IMG/VR virus record: IMGVR_UViG_3300034082_002223
Location: 1-64,000 of that record
Reading direction: 5' to 3' (one strand)
Length of the DNA: 64,000 nt
Source of the DNA: a virus
Both the position numbers and the translations under genes were made by a program. The notes under the pieces were generated by a model. The model was not told the origin of the DNA. It ran no database searches and saw only the letters and a list, made by a program, of their open reading frames with translations. Shown piece by piece: positions 48,466 through 60,200 of this stretch (its first letter is position 1; every line of letters begins with the position of its first letter).

Positions 48466-50486
48466 TGAAATCCTCCAAGTATATTCCGGATCAAATCTCC
48501 GGCTCTTTCCAGAGAGCCAATTCTCTGCTTGACTATCTTCTGCATTATTAGTAAATGACTTTTTTCTACTTCGGTCAATCTTCCATCAATAACAAATCTG
48601 GCTTGATATTTTTCAAAATTAAAAGCCCGTGCTCTTGCTAGCAACTTATTGATGATGGCAAGGAATTGTCTTTTTTGTTGACTCTTCAACTCTCTATAAT
48701 ACTCCTGATAGGAGCCATTTTCAGCAAGTGATGCCATTTGTCTGATGAGTTCTTCGGGGGTCTTGATTTTCTTTTGAATCTCAGTAAAATCGGGCAAGTT
48801 GATGGTCGGGACAACCGCATTTTTGTCTGACAATTCTATAATTTCGACGCTTGCGGGCGACCTATTGGAATCACCGATCAATAAGTCGGACACTAAAAGC
48901 GCAGCCACATGAGAAATGTCGCCATCTTTAAATAGTTTGCTGGTAGATGGCACATTTCCTGGATAAACAGTCCCAGAAGTTTCTTTCAAATATGAACGAC
49001 GAGGACCCGAGCCATATGGATAAACGTCTGGAGATTCAATACCAAAATGCTGTTGAATATCAGAAACGAGAGTTGCGTTCAAATGTTCAAAATCATTAAT
49101 AGGACTAATAGACAAATACGATCTTCCATTGGGTCCGTCGAAAATTTTCTGATTATTGCCAATATTGCGTGCTTTGAATAATCCAGCCTGAATAAGCGCC
49201 TGTTGGAGAATATCGGGGGAAATAGAAGCAAGACTTCCACCCGCCGCAATATGCTCAATCGCTTCTTGAAGTGAAGATATTTTTTCAGAAATGCCAGCCT
49301 CAGAAGAAGTCTGTCTCGTCTCGGGCAATGGCTTGCCTTTGCGGTTGGCAAATACTTGACCAACCCAACTTTCAACCATTTTGCCATTTCTTGTAGCAAT
49401 TCTCTTATGGGGGTTGCTGACACCAACAAAATTTTCAGAATATTGAATCCCGTCACCAGTTTCTTCAGCAACAGACATCAGTCTTGCCGCAGCGATCTGA
49501 CTATTATCAATACGAGAGGCAGCATTGACTGTTCTACCAAGTTTGCGACGTTCACCAACGGTTAATGGTCTAACTTTTTCTAAACTAAGTGTTGATCCAC
49601 CAGGTAAAACGTACATAAGTTTGGTTACTCCAGTATTTGAGAGCAACCCAAGTTCTTCGCCACCGAGGGTAGAAACATTATTTGCATTTAAAATGTATGC
49701 TGCCCCTTCCATGTCACGGTTATCGGGAATGGTTCTCAAAACTTTTGGAGATACCACTGGTTCCAGAATGAACCCGTCACGCCGTACCATTCTCTTGGCA
49801 TCAAGGTTCGGTTGATTCATGTCTTTGACAATTTGCCTAATACTTTCAAGTTGTTTTTTGACATCACTATCTGTAACTCGTGGGATTTGTGGTGCACGAG
49901 AATCAATCACTGATCCTCCGTACTCTCCCGGGGTCAATGCCCTTCCTTCTACAGGAATGGGCTTCAGGGTTGTTCCCCTGCGTAACGCACGCAAAGCAGA
50001 CATGGCTAATCCAAGAGGGCTTGGAATGTCGAACAATTTTGCTCCACATGTAGTGAACTGATTATCTGTAAAACGACCGCCATACTGAAATCCTTCAGGA
50101 CATCTATGGACTTTGTCGCGACCAGTGCGCATACTAGGAAGTCTGGGGATATTGGGTGTTCCTGGGGTTAGTAAAGAAAATCCGGTTGAACGAATAGGGC
50201 TTCTCAGGATTGACGTATCGCCAGGCAAGAAATATGAACCGACTGCCTGCGCCGTTTGTCCAATAGTGGAAGATGAACCGATGGTGCCGACACGTTTAAC
50301 TCGATAGTTGTCACCAAGACCAAGCATTTTCACCATTGCTTTGTAGTTGACTATTTCTTGTTTTGAAGCAATAGACCCAACAAATGCATTGCCATCAACA
50401 TTTTTTGCTGTCAGAACATGGCGTTGAACAACAATCTGCTGATCAGGACAGCATTTGCTTGGTTTAATGATCTCAAAAGAGTTCAT
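48462..50486 (-). CDS. Unknown 674-residue virion-operon protein
   Basis: Starts at a TGATG junction with the upstream gene. N-terminal MNSFEIIKPSKCCPDQQIVV and RCPEGFQYGGRFTDNQFTTC (near residue 127) carry Cys pairs. The rest is mixed alpha/beta with long hydrophilic helices near the C-terminus (ELIRQMASLAENGSYQEYYREL). No catalytic motif is recognised. It overlaps giant protein B by GTGA, so the two are co-translated. A structural or packaging partner is possible. Confidence 0.65.
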   Translation of the reverse strand: MNSFEIIKPSKCCPDQQIVVQRHVLTAKNVDGNAFVGSIASKQEIVNYKAMVKMLGLGDNYRVKRVGTIGSSSTIGQTAQAVGSYFLPGDTSILRSPIRSTGFSLLTPGTPNIPRLPSMRTGRDKVHRCPEGFQYGGRFTDNQFTTCGAKLFDIPSPLGLAMSALRALRRGTTLKPIPVEGRALTPGEYGGSVIDSRAPQIPRVTDSDVKKQLESIRQIVKDMNQPNLDAKRMVRRDGFILEPVVSPKVLRTIPDNRDMEGAAYILNANNVSTLGGEELGLLSNTGVTKLMYVLPGGSTLSLEKVRPLTVGERRKLGRTVNAASRIDNSQIAAARLMSVAEETGDGIQYSENFVGVSNPHKRIATRNGKMVESWVGQVFANRKGKPLPETRQTSSEAGISEKISSLQEAIEHIAAGGSLASISPDILQQALIQAGLFKARNIGNNQKIFDGPNGRSYLSISPINDFEHLNATLVSDIQQHFGIESPDVYPYGSGPRRSYLKETSGTVYPGNVPSTSKLFKDGDISHVAALLVSDLLIGDSNRSPASVEIIELSDKNAVVPTINLPDFTEIQKKIKTPEELIRQMASLAENGSYQEYYRELKSQQKRQFLAIINKLLARARAFNFEKYQARFVIDGRLTEVEKSHLLIMQKIVKQRIGSLERAGDLIRNILGGFQ

Positions 50487-51130
50487 CAGTCACATCCACA
50501 ATCCTCTACAGGCATAAGCGACTTGAGGGTGAACCCGGCTTCATTTTCGCCTTCAAATTCCCAATTGTCGTTATTGCGCAAATATTCGGCAAACTTTGAT
50601 TCCATTTCACAAAAATCCGATAGCACTTTAAATGCATGAGTTAAATCATCTGGCGTGACAACATAATTTTCGTTACCCGCATACACATCCAATCCCTTGG
50701 TATACCAGTCAGCATCAAAGAAAACATCGCTTTGAAGTGACTTTGCGCCCGCTTTGGGGATACGGGATAGACGGTTATTGAATTGCTCATTAGACCACAA
50801 TGAACCATTTTTGCCTTTTTTAAGTTTGCGGCGACAATTCTTCATTCCAGGGTGATGACACCCCTCATTGGGCCATAAGCCTGTAGTTTCATGGTGTAGC
50901 CATGCGCAAATATTATTTAATGGATACAGTTCTGGATGGTCTGCCAGGATGACTTTGCATCGCCTGAAGCCGCCTGGTTTGCGCATAATGGGACGCCAGT
51001 AGCGGAGGAGGCGTTCAAGATTCCCTCTTCGTGGGCCGTACCCCTTTAGTACGTCGCCAGTGAATTTTTCTTGAGGGATACCGACCTCAGGTATCGCTGC
51101 TTTGTAAGAGTAGCGTCCAGTTTCCATCAT
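50486..51130 (-). CDS. Conserved phage protein of unknown function (214 residues)
   Basis: Starts MMETGRYSYKAAIPEVG in an ATGA overlap. The centre, GNLERLLRYWRPIMRKPGGF then CKVILADHPELYPLNNICAW and LHHETTGLWPNEGCHH with later NCRR, has clustered Cys and His that may bind zinc. C-terminus DCGCD. Its position in the head operon and the conserved look of the block suggest a phage structural role; family name not recalled. Confidence 0.65.
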   Translation of the reverse strand: MMETGRYSYKAAIPEVGIPQEKFTGDVLKGYGPRRGNLERLLRYWRPIMRKPGGFRRCKVILADHPELYPLNNICAWLHHETTGLWPNEGCHHPGMKNCRRKLKKGKNGSLWSNEQFNNRLSRIPKAGAKSLQSDVFFDADWYTKGLDVYAGNENYVVTPDDLTHAFKVLSDFCEMESKFAEYLRNNDNWEFEGENEAGFTLKSLMPVEDCGCD

Positions 51131-51468
51131 AACTCCGATATATATTTTTTGAGGAAATCATCAGATTTCGTTAACTCTAATAAGTCTAGCCTATCTTCGG
51201 GAGGATAATTAATTAGTCCGCTTGTGATTAGTTCAAAATATGGCTTATCGTCTTCTCGTACCCAGTTCTTTTTTCCTGGGAGTGACATGATTGCGGCGAT
51301 TTCTTGTGCTTTGTTTTTGCGTCTGGCTTCGTGGGGGTCGATTCCTGTTTGGAGTTTCCTAGCCCTACTAATGTGTTCGTCAATAGATAAATCTGAATTA
51401 TTCACTGAGACTAAAGTCGTCCCCCAGAGTTGTTTAATTTTTTGATTCCACTCTTCTTGGCTAATCAT
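51127..51468 (-). CDS. Unknown 113-residue protein
   Basis: I choose ATG 51468 (MISQEEWNQKIKQLWG), two bases after the upstream stop with GAGG nine bases upstream; ATG 51483 is the alternative. Helical, with HISRARKLQTGIDPHEARRK. Overlaps the next gene by ATGA. No family recognised. Confidence 0.65.
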   Translation of the reverse strand: MISQEEWNQKIKQLWGTTLVSVNNSDLSIDEHISRARKLQTGIDPHEARRKNKAQEIAAIMSLPGKKNWVREDDKPYFELITSGLINYPPEDRLDLLELTKSDDFLKKYISEL

Positions 51469-51469
51469 A

Positions 51470-54250
51470 TTATTTGACCTCATTAATGTTACTCAATTTA
51501 CCCTTTGGGAAAAGCCAACTAAGTAACTTATCAAACAATTTAATTTCATCAGAAGTTAATGCGCGTTTTGAAGTTGACCGACCAACAACATCCTCATGAA
51601 CCTGAATAGGTATACCAAAAGCATCATAAACTGCCAACTCAGCCATCAACTCCGAACTATCAGGATTCGATTGAAGGAAACTAACGATTCTCCTATTGAG
51701 CGCCGTTGACATATAGTTCCTGTATCCCGGCTCAGCAGACCGTCTAGCCATATCAATAATACTTTTCACATCATCATCTTTCAGCGAATCAAAATGCCAA
51801 AAATCCATACCAGTAGTTTCCATAATGGTTCCAAGCGTTGCAGGATCAGCATTTCTTGCAAGAGGAGCAAAAGAATTAATAATAGACATTTCTGCAATAT
51901 TTTTCAACCCATCCACATCATCCATTGCTGCCATGTCCTGAATTGTCCGCGCATTCACTTGTGTTGAATGCAACAACGGCCCAGCAACATCAGTCGGGGT
52001 ATGCCTAAAAGACCCAACAGCACGAACACTTCTCAGATCAACGCCAGAATGAACAATTCTTCCGACCATACCCATTGCAGAATTGACGGAATCAGCGATC
52101 AATTTTCCTGATTCCTTAGATAAGGGGCGAGTTTTCCCTCGCTGCATCACGAGCGCCGGGTATCCCTCTTGCCTAATCAACGTTAATGCATTGCTCGCAA
52201 CAGTTTTGTCTTTATCGTAATACAATTTAATTCCCGCAAATTGCCTTCTAGCATCTTGTCTCTGAAGGCTGAGAATTCTTCCGTCTGCAAGCATGTGTGC
52301 TTGTGCAAAAGTGAAATTATCTCCTTCTTTATAAGGATATCCTTCACCAAAAACACTTTGTCCACTCATGGATTCAAGGTGATTAAAAAGATCAGCAATT
52401 TCTTTATTTATTTTAATAACCGAACCATCTTTATTATAAAGAGGCTGATTCATAAAATCTTCTAAAGTATTTTGCGCATTCTGATTGCCAGTAGATGATG
52501 CCTTATAAGCAAGGTTTTTAAATACATCAGAAAATATCTTATTCAGAACTACCGCATTCATATCGGTTGCATCATCCAAAATTTGTTTCAATTGTTTTTT
52601 ATCCATAGATTTCGTCATCATTGAAGCGATCTCAGGGATACCAACAGAAGGGTCAACACCGCGTTGAAGTAGATAGGCCAACATATCTTCATGCATTTGC
52701 GCAAGGTGTGCGGCATGCGTGGCTTCGTGTATCGCCGTAGACCTGGCCAAAACAGACCACATCTCTTCATGGTATTTGAGAGCACCCTTGGCCTGATCTG
52801 TAAATCCGTCAGATATGGCAGATGATTGATTCTTTGCTATGTCACGAACTTTTTCAATAAGCCGAATCGTTGCCCCATTATTAAACATATCGTCAGGGAT
52901 AACCCCAGTATCAGTTAAGTACTTAATAGTGTCCATTGTTGCTTGATCAACACCAGGAAGCCGTGCGTCTGGGTTGGAACCAAATTGGGGAGTAACTAAA
53001 TCAATAAAATTGCCCAAAGAGTTATTCATATTATTGTAATTGAGAAATTCATAAACAGACATCAAGGCCTCGTCATCCAACGATCCGCCCAAACTCTCCG
53101 CCATTCCGCTCATCATGGCAGAACCAATAATATTTGAACTTACATCAAATCGACCTTCACTGAATAAGATGGATGGACTCGCCATCTTGTACATTGGGTC
53201 CATCGGGTGACGATAAGTAATAGTGATTTTTGGTGTTCTATTTTTTGTAGCAACATATGCCCCATTGACTACAGTCCACTGATTTCCTGATTGATAGCGA
53301 GTTTTTCCACCAACACCCGGCTCGTCACCAATACCAAAAGGTTTCATGTCATAAGAAAACTTTTTCATACTTGGGTTAGCATGCAATACGAGTAAAAAAC
53401 CAACCATATTCTCATATGCGTAGGGTTCTAGCGGTTGGTCATCTGGACCATCTAAGAAATCAAAATTTGATCCACCATTAGCAAAACTAGGTAACTCATC
53501 CATCAATATTCTTTTAACATCACCAATGGAAGTTATTGGTTTCCCATCATTGAATCTTTCTTCAAGAAATTTATCTTGATTCAACACTGTTTGACGAATT
53601 TGATCAACCGAAATCGTTGCGAACCTATCAACAGGAGCAGACGATGTTCGCACCCTCATCCCCTGAGCACGAACAGATTTTGGAATTCGTATATTCGCTA
53701 CATCTAAACCAGGTATGAATGGACGCATCGTAGGCAAGCCATCATCAATAAATCCATCATTGTCACCGTCATAACCAGCACGAACAGGACCAAGAATTTT
53801 AGAATTCATCCCCATAATTGTGCGATTAGACGATCTCCGATTACCAAGCGCCGAATTCGGCATCTTTTCAAATTGTTGAGAAAATACCAATGACTTAAAT
53901 GCCATGATTTGATTGTTCTTACTCTGAGCAACAAGGCGTTTCTTGGGTTTTTTCTTAACTTCAACATCTTTGATGAGGCTTTCATCGACTGGCTGTGTGC
54001 GATTCATAAAAACGCGCTTCCAGCGATCAGCCATCTGTCCTTCAGCGCCATCCCATAAAAACTGGTGGAACGGTGTTGATCTAATTTCGTTCATATCAGG
54101 ATTGCTACTAATAAAAGAAACTAAATCAACTGGAGTTTCAGTTTCCTGTGAATCAATAAAAATTGCGTTCTTTTCAGTAGGGTTGGCGTCAGCGTTATAG
54201 AACAACTTTCCCTCAGTTGTATTGCCAACAAAAATAAGGCGCGTAGGCAT
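51470..54250 (-). CDS. 926-residue protein with HExxH metallopeptidase-like domain
   Basis: Begins at a TAATG junction with giant gene A. N-terminal part is structural-looking; DGDNDGFIDDG near 160 is an EF-hand-like loop followed by RPFIPG, as in giant proteins B and C; one GMRVR motif near 199. HEATH at residues 508-512 with nearby HEDM acidic residue fits a zincin peptidase. The C-terminal third (near 735-770) has SVRAVGSFRHTPTDVAG and other unrecognised features. Likely co-packaged with the giant proteins. Confidence 0.7.
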   Translation of the reverse strand: MPTRLIFVGNTTEGKLFYNADANPTEKNAIFIDSQETETPVDLVSFISSNPDMNEIRSTPFHQFLWDGAEGQMADRWKRVFMNRTQPVDESLIKDVEVKKKPKKRLVAQSKNNQIMAFKSLVFSQQFEKMPNSALGNRRSSNRTIMGMNSKILGPVRAGYDGDNDGFIDDGLPTMRPFIPGLDVANIRIPKSVRAQGMRVRTSSAPVDRFATISVDQIRQTVLNQDKFLEERFNDGKPITSIGDVKRILMDELPSFANGGSNFDFLDGPDDQPLEPYAYENMVGFLLVLHANPSMKKFSYDMKPFGIGDEPGVGGKTRYQSGNQWTVVNGAYVATKNRTPKITITYRHPMDPMYKMASPSILFSEGRFDVSSNIIGSAMMSGMAESLGGSLDDEALMSVYEFLNYNNMNNSLGNFIDLVTPQFGSNPDARLPGVDQATMDTIKYLTDTGVIPDDMFNNGATIRLIEKVRDIAKNQSSAISDGFTDQAKGALKYHEEMWSVLARSTAIHEATHAAHLAQMHEDMLAYLLQRGVDPSVGIPEIASMMTKSMDKKQLKQILDDATDMNAVVLNKIFSDVFKNLAYKASSTGNQNAQNTLEDFMNQPLYNKDGSVIKINKEIADLFNHLESMSGQSVFGEGYPYKEGDNFTFAQAHMLADGRILSLQRQDARRQFAGIKLYYDKDKTVASNALTLIRQEGYPALVMQRGKTRPLSKESGKLIADSVNSAMGMVGRIVHSGVDLRSVRAVGSFRHTPTDVAGPLLHSTQVNARTIQDMAAMDDVDGLKNIAEMSIINSFAPLARNADPATLGTIMETTGMDFWHFDSLKDDDVKSIIDMARRSAEPGYRNYMSTALNRRIVSFLQSNPDSSELMAELAVYDAFGIPIQVHEDVVGRSTSKRALTSDEIKLFDKLLSWLFPKGKLSNINEVK

Positions 54251-57200
54251 TATCTGCCCCCTCTTCTTGCAAATCTACCAACTAGACGTCCTGCCGCTTC
54301 TTTGCCGCGCTCTTTCAGTGCGTCCATTGCATCGTCCGCCAACTCCGATGCTTTATCCCTCGCTATTTCACGAGCCTCACGCATTTTTTCTGCCGCCAAT
54401 TCTCTACCACGTTCTTTAGCGATGTCCGTCAAGACCCTGGTTCTTTGTTTCGCCGAATCCACAAGACGTTGCATGCCACCCGAGCGAACAGTTTCGCGAA
54501 TGGTGTCTAAAAGTTCAGCAGCCTTAGCCTTGCTTTCATCAGAAGTGACAGCATCCTTACCTTTTTCAATAATATCTTTAATATCGTCTGGTAATCCTTC
54601 TGGGGCGACACGATCCAACATTCGCTTAGCAATCTTGTCCGCTGTCGCCTGACTCATCCAGCCTCGTTCTACCGCTTCCGCTAAACCAAAGTCGGCAACA
54701 TCCCGTCCTGCTCGTCGAGCGAGAACAGTACCCATGCCAGCAGGACCACTGATACTGAACGCTGCAGCCATTTCGCCAAGAAGTTGAACAGCCTCTGCTC
54801 TATCTTCATCAATACCAATTTTTTCTAATGCCTTACGTGATCTTTCAGATGAAATAATTCTTCCAGCAACACCGGCCTTGGACCGTGCATTTGATCCAAC
54901 ATTGGAACGGGAACGTAATCCACCCCATCTTTCAAATCCACCTACCACATCATTGACCTCGGATGCAATTGGCCCAGTCTTGGTACCATCAAGCAAATCT
55001 TCAATCATGTCATCAGGCATGCCCGACGATGATCCAAGTTCTTTGATTTCATCACGTAAAGCATTAACTCTGTCCGTAATGTCTTGTGGTTCCCTGACAC
55101 CAGAATAAACATCATCGATAATGTCTCGCATTGCGTTGTCAATATCTTCAACATTGTAATAATCACGTGATTGTGGAAGATTTTCGGTATTTGAATTCCT
55201 ATATTCGCGTGGCTCAACTGCTTTTGGTTTAGGCGTCCGCTTGGTGGTTGATTTAGTCGGCTTTGTTGCAGTACGTGATCGCATGCCGCCTTCATCATTG
55301 GAAGAAGGTCTGTCATTTAGGAAAGTTTCTTTTTCACTTTCAAATGCCGCAACTGCTTTTTCAAATTTAGTTTTAGTTTCGTTCTCTTTGGATCGTCGTT
55401 TGGACTTGTCTAATACGTCCGTGGGCCAGTTGTTTTCTATGGCACCGTCAATAATTCCTTGCATTACTTTTGCTGTTGCTTCGGCATCCGCGTCTGCGTT
55501 ATGGTGTTTGTCTCCAAGTTCGATACCAAGATATTTTGTTATATCTCCAAGTGAGTTTGATGGTGACTTTGTTCCATCTTTGTTGATCTTGAATGGGGCG
55601 TTCTGATTTGTTTCAGACCATTTTGGAAGAACCATATCTGAAATTTCTTTAGTATCGATAATGCCTTTGGGTCGCCAATCAATTCCTGAATCTTTCAATG
55701 CGTCTTCTAGTACTTCGTTATCGAAAACGGCATTTTGCATACCCATCAATTCTGTATTGCCCATGAATTCAACTAATTGTTTATGGGCTTCTGCTATTGA
55801 GGGTTTGTCGGCAAGATATGCGTCAGTTATTGGGTTGCCGTCGCCGTCTTTCAGGTTGTCTTGTGACCATTTTTCCCATTGGGACATTGGTGTTCCTGGG
55901 TTGACGAATACGTTGAAACGGTCAATGACTTTGCCATTTTTCATTTTTACGGCACCTATTTGAGTAGGTAGTCCATTTCCTGCTGATTCGTTAAATTCAT
56001 TGAATTTGAGACCAGTTGTTTCGTAGTCGATGAAAACAATTTCTTTATCTGCAAGCACGCGTTTAAAATCTTCCCAATTTGTTATTCCATCAAATTCTGA
56101 ATCTGCAGAACCGATGAACGCACCCATTGTTGGCTTGCGAGGATATTGCGGAGGTTTGGGTCTAGATTGTGAACGCATCCCTTGACGTGGGGGGTTTTCT
56201 ACATAGTCATTGAATGTTTTTGGGACAGGACGTGAACGTGTGCCTGATTCGTTGTCTAATAAGCGATTGTCTGGAGGTGATTGACGACTATTTCTTCGTG
56301 AAGTTGGTCTTGAGGAATTTGAGAAACGAGAAATATCAAAATCAAAATCATTTGAGTTAAATGGCTTGATTCCCTTACGTCTATTTCTTTCTTCTACTGC
56401 GCCAAAGAAATAAATGTCACGATTTCCACCTATTTGAGATGTATCTCCTTCATTGATAATTTTATCAAGTTCCTCATCGCTCATTTCATCAAAATTTGTG
56501 CCGGTAAGTCTTCTGGACTCTCGTGCAGCATTGGAATCGTTACTACCAGTAATGGAGCGCATCCCGCGACCACTTGAGGAAAGTTTACTTCGACCGTTAG
56601 CGGCATTTTTTGCTGCAGCAAGACTCTCGTGATTATTATTTCCGACCTGTCTCAAATAGCCAAGTTCAGTGCCAGGATAGTTTTCAATCGTGTAAGCGTT
56701 AAATGTTCCGTCATCATTTCTGGTCACATAAATTGAATTGTCACGGAACGCTTTTTTGCCAGGAACGTCAGCGTTCTCTGGGTCTCCATAGGAGAACGTT
56801 TCAGGGGGTAAATTTTCTGGGACGGAACGTGAACGCATTCCGCGACCACTTGAGGAAAGTTTACTTCGACCGTTAGCGGCATTTTTTGCTGCAGCAAGAC
56901 TCTCGTGATTATTATTTCCGACCTGTCTCAAATAGCCAAGTTCAGTGCCAGGATAGTTTTCAATCGTGTAAGCGTTAAATGTTCCGTCATCATTTCTGGT
57001 CACATAAATTGAATTGTCACGGAACGCTTTTTTGCCAGGAACGTCAGCGTTCTCTGGGTCTCCATAGGAGAACGTTTCAGGGGGTAAATTTTCTGGGACG
57101 GAACGTGAACGCATTCCGCGATCCTCCACATCGACACCCTGAGCAATGTTTCTTAAATCATCAGTTAAGGAATTAAAAATATCATCGACTTCATTATCTT

Positions 57201-60200
57201 CAATACTATTTATACGCGAACCAGCATTCGGAACATCAACATTCGGTTTTTTGTTTTGACCAATTTGTGCAGAACGAATACGAGCCTGAGCATCAGGAGA
57301 CTTCTTAATAGCCTTCAAAGTTTTCTTCATATTCGGTGCCATATCGGCAAGCATTCTTGCCGACAACATTTGCTCAACAGTCTGAAGACCACGCGAATTT
57401 GGATGTTCCCTAAAAGTTTCAGGAGACAAAAGGTCTATACCATCAGAGTTAGTAAAAACAATACGACCATCAAAATTGTTTTTCTTTCTAAAATCTGTTT
57501 CAAACTTCTTAGCGGCACGATGTTGTTTTAGCCAGCGGGCAGATTGAAGTTCGACTTCGCCGTCATCAACCATACGTAAATATTCGTCAATCTCCCCGTC
57601 ACCAAAACCATTAACTTTCAATAGTTCTCGCCCGCTGTCGCCTATCGAGGAATTCATATCTAACTTTTCATTATTTATGTCAAGTTTATTTACTGGGTAA
57701 CGTATTTCAGCAACGTCATCCAAACTCACTCCACCGGCAACAAGTGCTTCATATTTATTTCCTGGCCTGAGTGCACGTTCTGATCTACTTGCTGAAATGT
57801 CATCAGAAAGTGAACCACTGAAGTTATTGTCAATAACATTTTGTAGAGCATTAGTAATATTGCGCATTCTGTCAGCGTCGGAATTACCTGAAGTGATTGA
57901 CTCGTTTAAGTGAGCCGATCCGACATCCCCGGGATTGTCAAACAAAACTGGAGTCGGGTAGTTGTGTGAACGAATTGCTTCACCACGCGAATATGCTGAA
58001 CGAGAAGCAACTTCTGGTTTTAACACTAGATCAATGTCATTTCCACCAATGCGTACATCACCCATCGGTTGAATGTCGCCACTTTCATGAAAGAAATCTG
58101 GGTTTCTATTGATGCCGTCGCTTGGTATTGAATCAAGGTGATCAGAAATAACATTTTTAGCATTACGATGAACCATATATCCAGAAATTGATCGCATGTT
58201 ATTAGAAACTTCCGGATCGTAACCCAAAAACAGTTCATGGTCTGATTTAAGTTTAGAAATAGGACTATTCGGTTTAATTTCTTGAATCGCCTTCAGGCGG
58301 CCCTCAGACATCATTCCATTCAACGTGTTATCATTCATCGGAATGCGTACCCGATCATCAAAACCCTTATGGAAATCCACATAGGCATCATCAATGAGTT
58401 GACGAATTTCTTCTGGAGATCGATTATTCAACAAATTTTTGACACGAGGATCAATATTGTTAATAAAATCGAATTCGCTCTCACTAGAAGGAGCGACATC
58501 ACCATTCAAAATATTTCTCATACGCCCAATTGAGGCAGTAACACGATTGTTGCGTCTATCTACATGAACTTCACGTGGGACCACGTCGCCCCACTGGGTA
58601 GACAACGCCGTCCCATCAGGGTTTCTGTGACGAGCAGAAAAATTATTATCAACATTAAATGGGGCACTATTTTTCCTACGCATAATGCTAGAAATAGAAT
58701 CATTTCGTTGCTTTTGATCTCTTCGAGTCAAAGCATCATTGCTGCTGCCACGCGAACGTGAACGCATACCCCGACCACGCTCACTATTCGCATACTTATC
58801 AATCTGTCTACCAATTTCTGCTTTAACAATCGATGCTTCGCCCCTAATAAAATCGTCAGCACCTTCAGCAGAAGAAACATCATCAATGTTTCCATCCATA
58901 CGTTTCAATGTCTCTAATGGATTTTCCTGAGAAGCAATTATTGCATTAATAACGCCGTTCTCATCAACATCAATTAAAGAAACTCTGCCGGGAGGCAAGA
59001 GTACACCATCGCTATCGCCATTGTAAGAGTTACCAACAATAACTCCACGACTTCCGGCAGGAAACATCACGCGAACCGCTCTCTTATTTCCCGAAGACTT
59101 TGGCTGAAGACGGCCTGGCAAAACTCCACGCATTGGCATTTCGAAATTAACAAAATCTCCTCCGCCAATTTCATAATTTTCTGGCAAATCAATAACCATC
59201 AATACCGACATATCTTCATCAAATTCATGTGAGTCAATGTGGAACAACATTGGGGCTACCGCATCTCTAATTTCCTCATCAAGCAAAGGTGACTCAGCGT
59301 CTGGCGTGGGCGCTGCAATGGTATTTGCTTCTTCTTTTGCTTTACTACGAGCATTCATTGAGTTTCTGAGTGTTGTATCAATATTGCGTGGCGACAAAGA
59401 TGACGTCGATGTGCGTTTATCGGGAGGAATAGACCCATCTAATAAAGCAACGGTTTCTGGTTCTGTTGTATTTAATATTTCTTGTCTTCTCTGACGTCCC
59501 CACTCCTTAGGGTTGGAAGCAGGAGTAACTGGTGCAGTGTCTTCCGAAGAGGGAATTTGCCTTAGGCGAACTTGAGTCTTGCCACCCTCCTTTCGTATCT
59601 CATACTCCCGTTCACTTGGATATATTCCATCCTTGTATTTTCTGTAACCCCTACTGTCATCTGAATACTTGTCGTCTTCGTTCGGATTTCTATAATTAAC
59701 CCATTCGCCCCTCTTGAGAGCAGCATAGTAGTCGGCTGATCGTATGGGACCATTTAGTTTTTGTTCCAAATCAATTTTGGCTTTGACTTCTTCCGGCGTA
59801 CGGTCATAGCGTTCTGCGAGTTCATCAATTGTGTAGTCTGTATTAGTGTAATCGTCAATTAAAGCATCCGTTAACTTTACTTCTGAATAATCGTTTGCAA
59901 ACGGGTCCACTTGTCCATCCCATGCCGGAATGTCACGTTTTTTCTTAGGTTCTGGAAGTGTCTCATCAGGAATGGAGGTTCCTTCTTCGTTTGTTTTATT
60001 GCCGCTATCGGATGAAGGTTTGCCATATTTTTCTTGATATTTTTTTAAACCTTCTTTATATTTTTTTGTTCCAACAAAATCACCCATATGATTTTCGTCG
60101 GTCTGATCAAAACCAGCATCTTCCATATCTTGCAAAAATTCATCAGAATATGCATAATCTTCTATGGCTTGATTTAATTTTGCTTGACGCGTTTTCCCAT

